Below are positions 7,529-14,206 of a DNA stretch of 18,994 nt, in pieces. Both the position numbers and the translations under genes were made by a program. The stretch comes from Bacteroidales bacterium (GTDB taxonomy: Bacteria > Bacteroidota > Bacteroidia > Bacteroidales > ML635J-15). The first letter of the stretch is position 1; every line of letters begins with the position of its first letter. The stretch is taken from NCBI GenBank assembly GCA_028696755.1, contig JAQVGK010000009.1, forward strand, positions 1-18,994, given 5' to 3'. Under the pieces are notes generated by a model that did not search any database, was not told the origin of the DNA, and was given only the letters and a program-made list of their open reading frames with translations.

Positions 7529-8521
7529 TTAGTTTTCTTGAAAGAAACAATTAATGAAGTCCTGCTTCTCGATCCCTTCCATGTAACAATTAAAATCGAA
7601 TTTAGATAAAACCTCGTCTATTGATTCTTTCGTCAATTGAATGCCTGTAAGTGCATCTTCAATATCCTTCACTCCTCTCTGCGAAAAGAAATCACCAAAA
7701 ACACGAATGTTTTTTATTGAATTGTCTTCAATTTTAAGGTAAAGCCATACCGAACCCGCTTTTGAGCAAAAACTATTCTCGAAATTATAATCTGGCTCCG
7801 AGCTGTAATTCCAATCCCATGTAGAATATTTGTTTTTAACAAGTTCGTTAATCCCGTCCAAATCATTTTGGCTAAGACTAAACACAATAGCTTCGGGAAA
7901 ACGACTGCGGATAAAATTTAAGAACAATTCTTTAAACTTTTCCATCGAAACTGCTTCGCTGATATGCTCCGACAGATTTGTAACTCTTTCGTGATTAGAA
8001 CGTAGCGCACGATCGGCATACTTTTCAGGATTAAACTTAAGCGCATCGGTTAAACTTTTCTTATTCGACGACAATAAAATAGTTCCATGATGAAGTATTT
8101 TATCACCAAATCTCAAACGAGCCTGACCACTAACTTTTTTATCTTCAATAACCACATCATTTCTTCCCGAGAAACTTGCATTTACGCCAAATTTATCGTT
8201 TAGAAATTCCGAAATTAAATCCGAGACCTTAGAAAAATCAATTAGTGCAGCCGACTCATCTTTATAAATGTTCGAAAAGTTAAGATTTCCAGCATCCTGA
8301 AAAACAGCTCCTCCACCCGAAAGACGACGAACCACCTTTAAACTGTTTTTCTTAACATAGAGCGAATTAATTTCTTCCTGCGTGTATTGATTTACTCCAA
8401 CAATAATAGAAGGTTCGTTAACAGCAATAATAAAGAAATCATCTTCGTAATTACTAAGCAGATATTCTTCGAGAGCAATATTAAAATATGGATCGGTTGA
8501 GTCTGATTTTAAAATGTACAT
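7529..8521 (-). CDS. lplA: Lipoate-protein ligase A
   Basis: A 330-residue protein (E. coli LplA is about 338). It activates lipoate with ATP to lipoyl-AMP and transfers it to the conserved lysine of lipoyl domains (pyruvate and 2-oxoglutarate dehydrogenase E2, GcvH) in the cytoplasm. Visible motifs: N-terminal YFNIALEEYLL (12-22), the lipoate/AMP site RRLSGGGAVFQD (65-76), and the catalytic region NDVVIEDKKVSGQA (121-134) with Lys129 the likely catalytic residue, then HHGTIL. The last 80 residues match the accessory C-terminal domain (STWDWNYSSEPDYNF). The block has Gln where many homologues have His (GAVFHD). The start is ATG 8521 because MYILKSD aligns with the family N-terminus; the longer frame to 8623 overlaps the likely promoter. 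No lipoyl-enzyme genes lie nearby. Confidence 0.92.
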   Translation of the reverse strand: MYILKSDSTDPYFNIALEEYLLSNYEDDFFIIAVNEPSIIVGVNQYTQEEINSLYVKKNSLKVVRRLSGGGAVFQDAGNLNFSNIYKDESAALIDFSKVSDLISEFLNDKFGVNASFSGRNDVVIEDKKVSGQARLRFGDKILHHGTILLSSNKKSLTDALKFNPEKYADRALRSNHERVTNLSEHISEAVSMEKFKELFLNFIRSRFPEAIVFSLSQNDLDGINELVKNKYSTWDWNYSSEPDYNFENSFCSKAGSVWLYLKIEDNSIKNIRVFGDFFSQRGVKDIEDALTGIQLTKESIDEVLSKFDFNCYMEGIEKQDFINCFFQEN

Positions 8522-8586
8522 AGTATAGTTTATTAATTTTGGTAAAGTTATTAGATAAATTTGAAACCTGTTAAGCTTATAACAGA

Positions 8587-8594
8587 CAAATATA
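8587..8594 (-). promoter_or_regulatory. Possible -7 element for lplA
   Basis: TATATTTG matches TAnnTTTG about 65 nt upstream of ATG 8521. The -33 region at the right spacing reads TTTCG rather than TTTG, so it is a partial match. Confidence 0.4.
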
Positions 8595-8640
8595 TGTTTG
8601 ATAATCTGAATTGAGCGAAACAAACTAATTTTTATACTGA

Positions 8641-8804
8641 GGAGCGAACTTTTATGCTAAACGCAAAATGAATTGATCGCTTGCGGTGCTCGCTCCAAGT
8701 TGTTTTTAACGCTAATTAGCGAATTTTGCTGACGCCTTATAATGAAACTGGCGTCAGCAAAATTCGTGAATTGGCGTTCAATTTTTTAATAGGCGTCAGC
8801 AAAA
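8641..8804. repeat. Intergenic hairpin cluster between lplA and the upstream gene
   Basis: The 385-nt gap holds nested symmetric sequences. There is a perfect 16-bp inverted repeat (8721-8736 with 8750-8765, arm core TTTTGCTGACGCC, 13-nt loop). A third lone half-copy GGCGTCAGCAAAA lies at 8792-8804, a perfect 12-bp palindrome CGCTAATTAGCG at 8710-8721, and a weaker pair GGAGCGA/TCGCTCC at 8641-8647 and 8690-8696. On the transcribed strand the big hairpin could act as a terminator for the upstream gene, but no T-run follows it. A small palindromic repeat element is equally possible. Confidence 0.7.
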
Positions 8805-8906
8805 ATGTATGAGTTAATTTGGGTTATTGTGTTTTACTAGTGATTTTTTCAATTGCTTGATAATCAGCTAGTTTTAAAGCTCAATCATCGGCAATAAAGA
8901 ATCTAT

Positions 8907-9698
8907 TTACCTTATTCCCGAATACTGATTGTACTTATGTTTAATTACCAGTACTAAATCATATTCGGTCAGTTTAAGGATGAAGTCTGGCGAAAAGTTG
9001 CACCATTCGAGAAATACATTTGTGTCTTCACGACTCATGCCGGTAATTTTCATGATAACAGCAATACTTATTTTTTCTTCGATTAAAGAATTCAGATAAT
9101 CTTTCTCCTGAATCTCGGCTAGCTTTTGTTTTTCTTTCCCTTCTTTGGAAAACGCATCGTATAAGGCAGTAATTGGACTAAAAACAATCCCGATTCCCGA
9201 CATTGGAGTAACATCGCGCGTGTAAAAATCGATATCTGCTGGTCTAAATGGAAAATTTGCTACGGCATTGGTATAGTCATCTTCGGGTAGCTTCATGGTT
9301 GTAATCTCGTACTCAAGCTGCTTATACCTTCGAAGAGCTATAATCTCAACCGATCTAATTTCGTAAATTTTGGTATCTAAAAAAACAATAAGAGGTTTGT
9401 CGTTATCGGCTGCCGAATCGGTGATAACCACATACTTTTTATCGTAACCCAAACTCGAGAAAATAAGAGTGTCATTTATGCCTGCTTTCAAAATAAAATA
9501 TCCCGAAGTGTCGGTAATAGTTCCAATTCGACTTTGCTTTACATAAACATTTACATAAGGTAGTGGATTGCCATTGCTTTCTTCGAAAACATATCCTGCT
9601 ACAATAACCCTGTCGGCAATTCTGATAAATTGCGCATTGGCATTGATGCTTAACAGACTCAATGAAAAAACGATTATTAGCAGCAGTAAATTTCTCAA
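8907..9698 (-). CDS. Secreted CarboxypepD_reg-like domain protein
   Basis: A 263-residue protein with a signal peptide (hydrophobic core from residue 3, cleavage near INANAQ). Next comes a carboxypeptidase-regulatory-like beta-sandwich at about 30-110 (VAGYVFEESNGNPLPYVNVYV, then IGTITDTSGYFIL and FSSLGYDKKYV), the domain usually found at the N-terminus of SusC/TonB-dependent receptors and in stand-alone Bacteroidota proteins. The remaining 150 residues have no recognised fold. Probably periplasmic or outer-membrane associated. The start is TTG at 9698: no ATG lies in frame between the upstream stop (9731) and the signal peptide. A -7-like AATATTTG (one mismatch) lies at 9757-9764 with TTTG 21 nt further up. 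The hairpin cluster follows the stop. Function unknown. Confidence 0.82.
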   Translation of the reverse strand: MRNLLLLIIVFSLSLLSINANAQFIRIADRVIVAGYVFEESNGNPLPYVNVYVKQSRIGTITDTSGYFILKAGINDTLIFSSLGYDKKYVVITDSAADNDKPLIVFLDTKIYEIRSVEIIALRRYKQLEYEITTMKLPEDDYTNAVANFPFRPADIDFYTRDVTPMSGIGIVFSPITALYDAFSKEGKEKQKLAEIQEKDYLNSLIEEKISIAVIMKITGMSREDTNVFLEWCNFSPDFILKLTEYDLVLVIKHKYNQYSGIR

Positions 9699-9756
9699 AT
9701 GTGATTTTATTAAATAACTACTAAACGTTTATGTCGGTTTTTTATTTGATTTTTAA

Positions 9757-9789
9757 CAAATATTTAGGAAAAAGTATGAAAATTACAAA
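9757..9789 (-). promoter_or_regulatory. Weak Bacteroidota promoter candidate
   Basis: TTTG (9789-9786), a 21-nt spacer and AATATTTG (9764-9757), one mismatch from TAnnTTTG. It is about 60 nt upstream of the TTG start of the CarboxypepD_reg-like gene. Confidence 0.4.
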
Positions 9790-9807
9790 ACAATTGTCTT
9801 TCCCAAA

Positions 9808-11277
9808 CTACTCATTAAAAATTTGATTTAAAAATTCGTCCGTAATATCAATTGGATGCCGATTATAAAATTCGTTGCTATGATTATCGTAGCTATAGTC
9901 GTTACCCCATTCGCGATGGTTTTCGGCAATATCCTTAATTGCATTAAGAATAATTTCCAGTTCAGCATCAGTCATTGTAGGATGAAGTGATAATCTTACC
10001 CAACCTGGCTTTTCGGACAAATCGCCAGATGTTATTTTTTCGGTAATTAGATTTGATTTTTCGTGACTTACATTAAGCAAAAAATGTCCGTAAGTACCTG
10101 CACAGGCACAACCTCCTCTAACCTGAATACCATAACGATCGCTCAATAGCTTTACAATAAGATTGTAATGTACATTTTCGATATAAAAAGAAATCACACC
10201 AAGACGCTCGCGTACATTTGAGGCTAGTATTCGTAAATTCGGAATAGTATCAAGAAAAGCAAATGCTTTATTCAATAATTCTTTTTCACGTTCAACAATT
10301 TTTTCGGCTCCCATCTCTTCTTTTAGTTGAATTGCGAGTGCTGTTCTAATCGCCTGCAAAAACCCAGGAGTTCCACCATCTTCCCTAGCCTCGATATCTT
10401 TCAAATATTGATATTCGCCCCAAGGATTTGTCCACTCAACGGTTCCGCCTCCAGGATGATCAGGACTTTTACTGTTATATAATGCTTTATTGAAAATCAA
10501 AACTCCAGAAGCTCCAGGTCCACCCAAAAACTTATGTGGCGAGAAGAAAATCCCATCTAATCTCTCTTCCTCATTTTCGGGATGCATATTTATATGTTCG
10601 TAAGGAGCAGATGCAGCAAAATCAATAAAGCACCAACCTCCGTATTTGTGCATAAGTGCTGCCATTTTATGGTAAGGAGTATGAACTCCAGTAACATTTG
10701 AACAAGCGGTAAACGAACCGAATTTAACTTTTCGGTCTTTATACTGAATAAGCTTTTGCTCAAGGTCGTTAAGATCAACCAATAAATCCTTGTCGGGCTC
10801 AATAATTACAACTTCGGCAACAGTTTCGTACCACGATGTGTGATTTGAGTGATGCTCCATGTGTGTAATAAAAACTACGGGGCGATCGGCCTTATCAAGA
10901 CAATCCTTTCCAGAAATTTTACCACATAATTTAAGCCCAATTATACGTTGAAGCTTTACAATTGCAGCAGTCATCCCAAAGCCAGGAGTAATAAGTACAT
11001 CATCTGGACCAGCGTTCACATGTTTTTTAATAATATGCTTTGCGTGATGATAAGCATTAGTCATCAATGTTCCAGTTGTACTCGATTCGGTATGAGTATT
11101 TGCAACAAAAGGACCAATAGTTTTACTAATTTTTTCCTCAATCGGAGCGTAAAGTCGCCCGCTGGCAATCCAGTCGGCATAAATCATCGGCATTTCGCCA
11201 TAAACTGTGGAGTGCTTACAGTTACTGCCAATGGTGTTATTACGAAACTTTGCAAAGTAATTTTGTAATTCTGACAT
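9808..11277 (-). CDS. Class V PLP-dependent aminotransferase (cysteine desulfurase-like)
   Basis: 489 residues from ATG 11277. Fold-type I class V enzyme: HMEHHSNHTSW (139-149) with the PLP-stacking His, IDFAASAPY with Asp219, and FFSPHKFLGGPG with the Schiff-base Lys249. The RGGCACAGTYGH block (388-398) has Cys390 and Cys392 where NifS/SufS enzymes carry the catalytic Cys. It is longer than SufS (about 405) and lacks the SufS RxGHHCA motif, so it belongs to a divergent branch; desulfurase, selenocysteine-lyase or other beta-elimination activity is inferred only. Cytosolic. No Fe-S assembly genes are adjacent. An in-frame ATG at 11301 lies in the loop of an inverted repeat, so 11277 is preferred. 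The substrate is unknown. Confidence 0.88.
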   Translation of the reverse strand: MSELQNYFAKFRNNTIGSNCKHSTVYGEMPMIYADWIASGRLYAPIEEKISKTIGPFVANTHTESSTTGTLMTNAYHHAKHIIKKHVNAGPDDVLITPGFGMTAAIVKLQRIIGLKLCGKISGKDCLDKADRPVVFITHMEHHSNHTSWYETVAEVVIIEPDKDLLVDLNDLEQKLIQYKDRKVKFGSFTACSNVTGVHTPYHKMAALMHKYGGWCFIDFAASAPYEHINMHPENEEERLDGIFFSPHKFLGGPGASGVLIFNKALYNSKSPDHPGGGTVEWTNPWGEYQYLKDIEAREDGGTPGFLQAIRTALAIQLKEEMGAEKIVEREKELLNKAFAFLDTIPNLRILASNVRERLGVISFYIENVHYNLIVKLLSDRYGIQVRGGCACAGTYGHFLLNVSHEKSNLITEKITSGDLSEKPGWVRLSLHPTMTDAELEIILNAIKDIAENHREWGNDYSYDNHSNEFYNRHPIDITDEFLNQIFNE

Positions 11278-11280
11278 AAG

Positions 11281-11310
11281 TAGCTTTTTTCTTTTATGCA
11301 AAAAAAGCTA
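11281..11310. repeat. Perfect inverted repeat just upstream of the aminotransferase start
   Basis: TAGCTTTTTT (11281-11290), a 10-nt loop and AAAAAAGCTA (11301-11310) form a 10-bp perfect stem only 3 nt upstream of ATG 11277. It could be an attenuator or translational regulator, or a terminator remnant of the upstream gene. Its right arm is the edge of the duplicated segment starting at 11303. Confidence 0.6.
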
Positions 11311-11556
11311 ATTATTTGAATTATTGGTAAAATTATGGGGAATTTTATTTGAGAATAGCTAAATAGGTGAATCAAAACAATCTTCATTCCTTCACAAACC
11401 CTCCCGAGTAAATTCCATTTTCGGTTTTAACATAAATTATAAATTGTCCAGGAGTAAAATCTGCAACAGAAAAACCAAAATTGTCAATTGAATTTACAAA
11501 TTCCGTTTTTATGAGTTGTCCTTGAAGATTGAAAACGCTGTAAGCAGTTATTTTTT
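11303..11556 (-). repeat. Left copy of a 250-bp direct repeat flanking the nuclease pair
   Basis: About 90 % identical by eye, with small gaps, to 13958-14206 and in the same orientation. It covers the last 56 codons of the 756-residue T9SS gene plus about 75 bp of downstream DNA. Similarity begins at AAAAGCTAATTATTTG and ends at the codons for K-I-T-A-Y. Confidence 0.9.
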
Positions 11557-11618
11557 AGAGATGCTACAATGCAATTTTAACAATAAAATTTACTTTCAAT
11601 AATATTGAGAAAAGGATT
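11384..11618 (-). pseudogene. Remnant of a T9SS type A sorting domain
   Basis: The frame ending at TGA 11386-11384 encodes the tail of a T9SS sorting domain (KITAYSVFNLQGQL ... GGFVKE), matching the intact neighbour almost residue for residue. Upstream of the homology the same frame reads KVNFIVKIAL but carries TAG (11566-11564) and TAA (11557-11555), and a further frameshift separates it from NPFLNII near 11618. No start exists. It is the broken 3' end of a second T9SS-cargo gene or of a duplicate; the part beyond 11557 does not match the intact copy, so it may derive from a paralogue. Confidence 0.75.
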
Positions 11619-11620
11619 TT

Positions 11621-11669
11621 GTGATAAGTTTGGGTAGCAAAACTAGGAGAAACATTCTCGCGGTAGTGG
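11621..11669 (-). repeat. Left copy of a short diverged direct repeat
   Basis: GTTTGGGTAGCAAAACTAGGAG and the following bases resemble 13866-13909 at roughly 70 % by eye. On the minus strand each copy contains a -7-like TAnnTTTG (TAGTTTTG here, TAATTTTG there). It lies between the left long repeat and the stop of the YhcG gene. It may be a shared promoter type or part of the cassette boundary. Confidence 0.4.
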
Positions 11670-11676
11670 ATAAATT

Positions 11677-12798
11677 TCATTCTTGCAAATTATTCATTTC
11701 ATCTAAAATTATCTGTTTAAGCTGGTTTTCATTGGGTAGTTGGAGCAAATAACTGCCTACGAATATTTCCTGTGACAATCCGCCTGTAGCATAATGCACC
11801 AAAGCATCGTCTTTGTTGGAGCAGAGCACTATCCCTACTGGAGGATTATCAAATTCACACATCTCGTTTTCTTTAAAATAATTAAGATACATATTCATTT
11901 GTCCGACATCCACATGGTCAAACTCTCCAATTTTAAGGTCAATAAGCACATGACATCTAAGTATTCTATGGTAAAATACAAGGTCAATTTTGTAGTGTTT
12001 ATTATTGAAACTAATTCTTTTTTGCCTTGCTTCAAAACAAAATCCTCTGCCTAGTTCAATTAAAAATTTTTGTAATTGAACTATTATGGCTTGCTCTAGG
12101 TCACTTTCAGAATATTCAAATTTTTCAGGCAATTCTAGAAATTCGAGAACCAATGGGTTTTTCATATAGTCATCAACTTGCATAAGATTTTCGTCTTTCA
12201 ATTTGGCAATCATTGATTCCTTATTTTTGCTCAATCCAATTCTTTCAAAAAGCATACTGTCAATCTGTCTCTTTAGCTGGGTAACAGTCCAATTGTTTTT
12301 TATCGCTTGAATTTCATAAAATGTTCGTTTTAACCCTTTTTCCACAGACAATAGCTCAATGAAATGTGTGTAGCTTAATTTAGTTAACAATACATTAATA
12401 TCTGTCCTTTCAGTGATTTGTTTTGTGGTGGAAACAACAATTTCAGATTTGGCAATTTTCGATTGCCAAATCTCAATCACCTGATTGTCAACATTTTGAA
12501 ATTTGGCAATAACAAATTGCCAAATCTCGGGATACTCTAAACAGAATTGCCTGTATAATCGCAAATTTCTATCAGAAAAACCTTTTAAGCCTTTATCTAA
12601 AATTTTTTGAGATAACACTTTTAATGTTTTTTCGCCATAAGCTGCTCTGTCTTTACCATTTTGTTCGTACTCGATGATGTAAAAACCAGTCAACCAATTA
12701 CGAATAGTGAGCGCATTATTTACTTGTTGTACTGCATAGCTTTTAAAGAATTTGTGCAACTCAAAAATATTTGCACTTAAGATTTCGATACTGTTCAT
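11677..12798 (-). CDS. YhcG/DUF1016-family PD-(D/E)XK nuclease-domain protein
   Basis: 373 residues from ATG 12798 (a TTG at 12807 is possible but less likely). The N-terminal DUF1016 region (about 1-170) includes NALTIRNWLTGFYIIEYEQ and the helix GFSDRNLRLYRQFCLEYPEIWQ. The C-terminal YhcG nuclease domain (about 230-350) has KIDLVFYHR with Asp272, VLIDLK with Asp287 and Lys289, and GQMNMYLNYF with a Q-x3-Y pattern (300-304), the layout of a PD-(D/E)XK fold with D in place of E. The linker repeats E-I-W-Q and I-A-K and is built on two DNA palindromes. Homologues are often found near restriction-modification or other defence genes; their role is not settled. It sits 33 nt after the DUF5655 nuclease gene, probably one operon. 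DNA cleavage is inferred. Confidence 0.88.
   Translation of the reverse strand: MNSIEILSANIFELHKFFKSYAVQQVNNALTIRNWLTGFYIIEYEQNGKDRAAYGEKTLKVLSQKILDKGLKGFSDRNLRLYRQFCLEYPEIWQFVIAKFQNVDNQVIEIWQSKIAKSEIVVSTTKQITERTDINVLLTKLSYTHFIELLSVEKGLKRTFYEIQAIKNNWTVTQLKRQIDSMLFERIGLSKNKESMIAKLKDENLMQVDDYMKNPLVLEFLELPEKFEYSESDLEQAIIVQLQKFLIELGRGFCFEARQKRISFNNKHYKIDLVFYHRILRCHVLIDLKIGEFDHVDVGQMNMYLNYFKENEMCEFDNPPVGIVLCSNKDDALVHYATGGLSQEIFVGSYLLQLPNENQLKQIILDEMNNLQE
12445..12525. repeat. Two palindromes inside the YhcG linker
   Basis: Perfect inverted repeats 12445-12455/12463-12473 (11-bp arms, 7-nt loop) and 12501-12509/12517-12525 (9-bp arms, 7-nt loop) share the arm sequence ATTTGGCAA/TTGCCAAAT. They encode the repeated E-I-W-Q/I-A-K linker between the two domains of the protein. 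Confidence 0.85.
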
Positions 12799-12831
12799 AA
12801 TTTGCAATTATTGTTAATTTAATACTTCACA

Positions 12832-13725
12832 CTATATCGTTTCCTTATAAGATTGCTCAATTAAATCTAAAGCATATTGAATATCGTCAAAGTTTCTTAA
12901 AATTACTTTACTGGTCATTGTCCAATTGTAGCTGTCGGGAACTTTTGTGACTTTCTTTAAAGGATCAATGAAATCAATTGGTCGTAGAAATAAAATTATT
13001 TGTGTCTTGCCAACTTGTAGTTCTGCAAAGTTCTTAGAAACTCGGTATGCATAGTAATTTAAATTTAATTTTTCAACAATTTTATCATCAAGTTGCATTA
13101 TTCTACCTCTGATTTCATGAAAAATCTCTTTAATTTCGGGATTTGCTCTTTCGACTGCATCAAGATGAGTTATGATTTTTTCAGAATCTACACTTGCATT
13201 TGTTTTTGGAGTTTTATGATCTATTGGTTCTGGTTTATTTATAAAATCTAAATGAAATATTCCATTTTCATAATTTCGATACTTTATCAATTCAATTCTC
13301 ATTGGAATAACTTCGACAGTATCAATATCAAATTTACTATAATTTTCTGCGATACATATTACTCTGGGATTTGACCAATCTATCTTTAACTTAGCAGCTA
13401 TCTCTTTTCCAAGTTTTTTAATAACAAGCATTTCGAAGAACTCTACTTTTTGAGCTTTTAACCAACGTAAATACGAAAGTGCCTGATTAATTACATTTTC
13501 ATTTTTGTTTAGTTTATACTCAATAATTACAGGCGCTCCATCTGTATCAATAGCTAAAGTATCTATTCGGCCACCAGCCGTTGTTGGATATTCTGACGCC
13601 AGAAAATGCATATCCAAAACCTCTAACAAGTTTGGTTCAATCAATGTCTGAAGTGTTCTTTCCTTTGAAAAAGGGCTTAATTTTATCTTTTCTAATTTTC
13701 CGTTGTTTTGTTTAAAAATTGGCAT
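12832..13725 (-). CDS. NucS/DUF91-like nuclease with DUF5655 C-terminus
   Basis: 297 residues from ATG 13725. N-terminal PD-(D/E)XK core: E30 (LIEPNL), GGRIDTLAID with Asp55, APVIIEYK with Glu69 and Lys71, and NQALSYLRWL with Gln81 and Tyr85, all expected for a functional nuclease of the NucS/DUF91 type. Residues about 195-295 resemble DUF5655 (LNYYAYRVSKNFAELQ, LRPIDF, a DPL-like segment, DDIQYALDLIEQSY), a domain often attached to such nucleases. Cytosolic. First gene of a likely two-gene operon with the YhcG protein. A -7-like TAATTTTG lies at 13766-13773. The pair is bounded by 250-bp direct repeats, which suggests a transferred or recombined cassette. DNA binding and cleavage are inferred; no partner methylase is present, so it is not a standard restriction system. 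Confidence 0.85.
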   Translation of the reverse strand: MPIFKQNNGKLEKIKLSPFSKERTLQTLIEPNLLEVLDMHFLASEYPTTAGGRIDTLAIDTDGAPVIIEYKLNKNENVINQALSYLRWLKAQKVEFFEMLVIKKLGKEIAAKLKIDWSNPRVICIAENYSKFDIDTVEVIPMRIELIKYRNYENGIFHLDFINKPEPIDHKTPKTNASVDSEKIITHLDAVERANPEIKEIFHEIRGRIMQLDDKIVEKLNLNYYAYRVSKNFAELQVGKTQIILFLRPIDFIDPLKKVTKVPDSYNWTMTSKVILRNFDDIQYALDLIEQSYKETI

Positions 13726-13765
13726 ATCATTTCGTTTTGCTATGTTATGATTGGTCTAGTTGTTA

Positions 13766-13773
13766 CAAAATTA
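13766..13773 (-). promoter_or_regulatory. Possible -7 element for the nuclease pair
   Basis: TAATTTTG matches TAnnTTTG about 40 nt upstream of ATG 13725. No TTG at the -33 distance, so partial. A second similar element is at 13878-13885. Confidence 0.35.
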
Positions 13774-13865
13774 GTGTTTTTTGGGGATTATGATGATTTT
13801 TCTTTGTTATTGTTTTAATGTTTGGATGAAGAGATAAGATGGGTAGTTTGGAGGGTTTTGGTGTC

Positions 13866-13909
13866 GGTTTGGGTTACAAAATTAGGAGTAAGATTATTGC
13901 GACAGCAAA
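13866..13909 (-). repeat. Right copy of the short diverged direct repeat
   Basis: Resembles 11621-11669. It lies in the 308-nt gap between the DUF5655 gene and the 756-residue gene. That gap otherwise holds a small stem (ATTCTC/GAGAAT near 13908-13928) and no credible gene. Confidence 0.4.
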
Positions 13910-13957
13910 TTCTCAAGCGAATCGAGAATACTTGGATTGCAAATCCGTGTGAGCTGG

Positions 13958-14206
13958 AAAAGCTAATTATTTGAATTATTGGTAATATAATGGGGAATTT
14001 TGAGAACAGCTAAATTGGTTAATTAAACAATCTTCATTCCTTCACAAACCCTCCCGAGTAAATTCCATTTTCAGTTTTAACATAAATTATGTATTGACCT
14101 GGAGTAAAATCTGCAACAGAAAAACCAAAATTGTCAGATGAATTTACAGATTCTGTTTTTATGAGTTGTCCTTGAAGATTGAATACGCTGTAAGCTGTAA
14201 TTTTTT
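13958..14206 (-). repeat. Right copy of the 250-bp direct repeat
   Basis: The intact 3' end and downstream flank of the 756-residue T9SS gene, duplicated at 11303-11556 in the same orientation. Recombination between the copies would remove both nuclease genes and leave the T9SS gene directly followed by the aminotransferase gene. Confidence 0.9.

Noticed and set aside
8522..8623. N-terminal extension of lipoate ligase to an upstream start at 8623
   Set aside because: The family N-terminus aligns at MYILKSD (8521), and the extension overlaps a -7-like promoter element.
11278..11301. ATG 11301 as the start of the aminotransferase
   Set aside because: It lies in the loop of the inverted repeat and adds eight Lys-rich residues not expected for the family; ATG 11277 is more likely.
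12445..12525. CRISPR-like array in the YhcG gene
   Set aside because: Only two palindromic units, inside an intact reading frame, with no regularly spaced unique spacers.
11677..13725. Classical restriction-modification system
   Set aside because: No methyltransferase, specificity subunit or translocase gene is present in the window; only two nuclease-like genes are seen.
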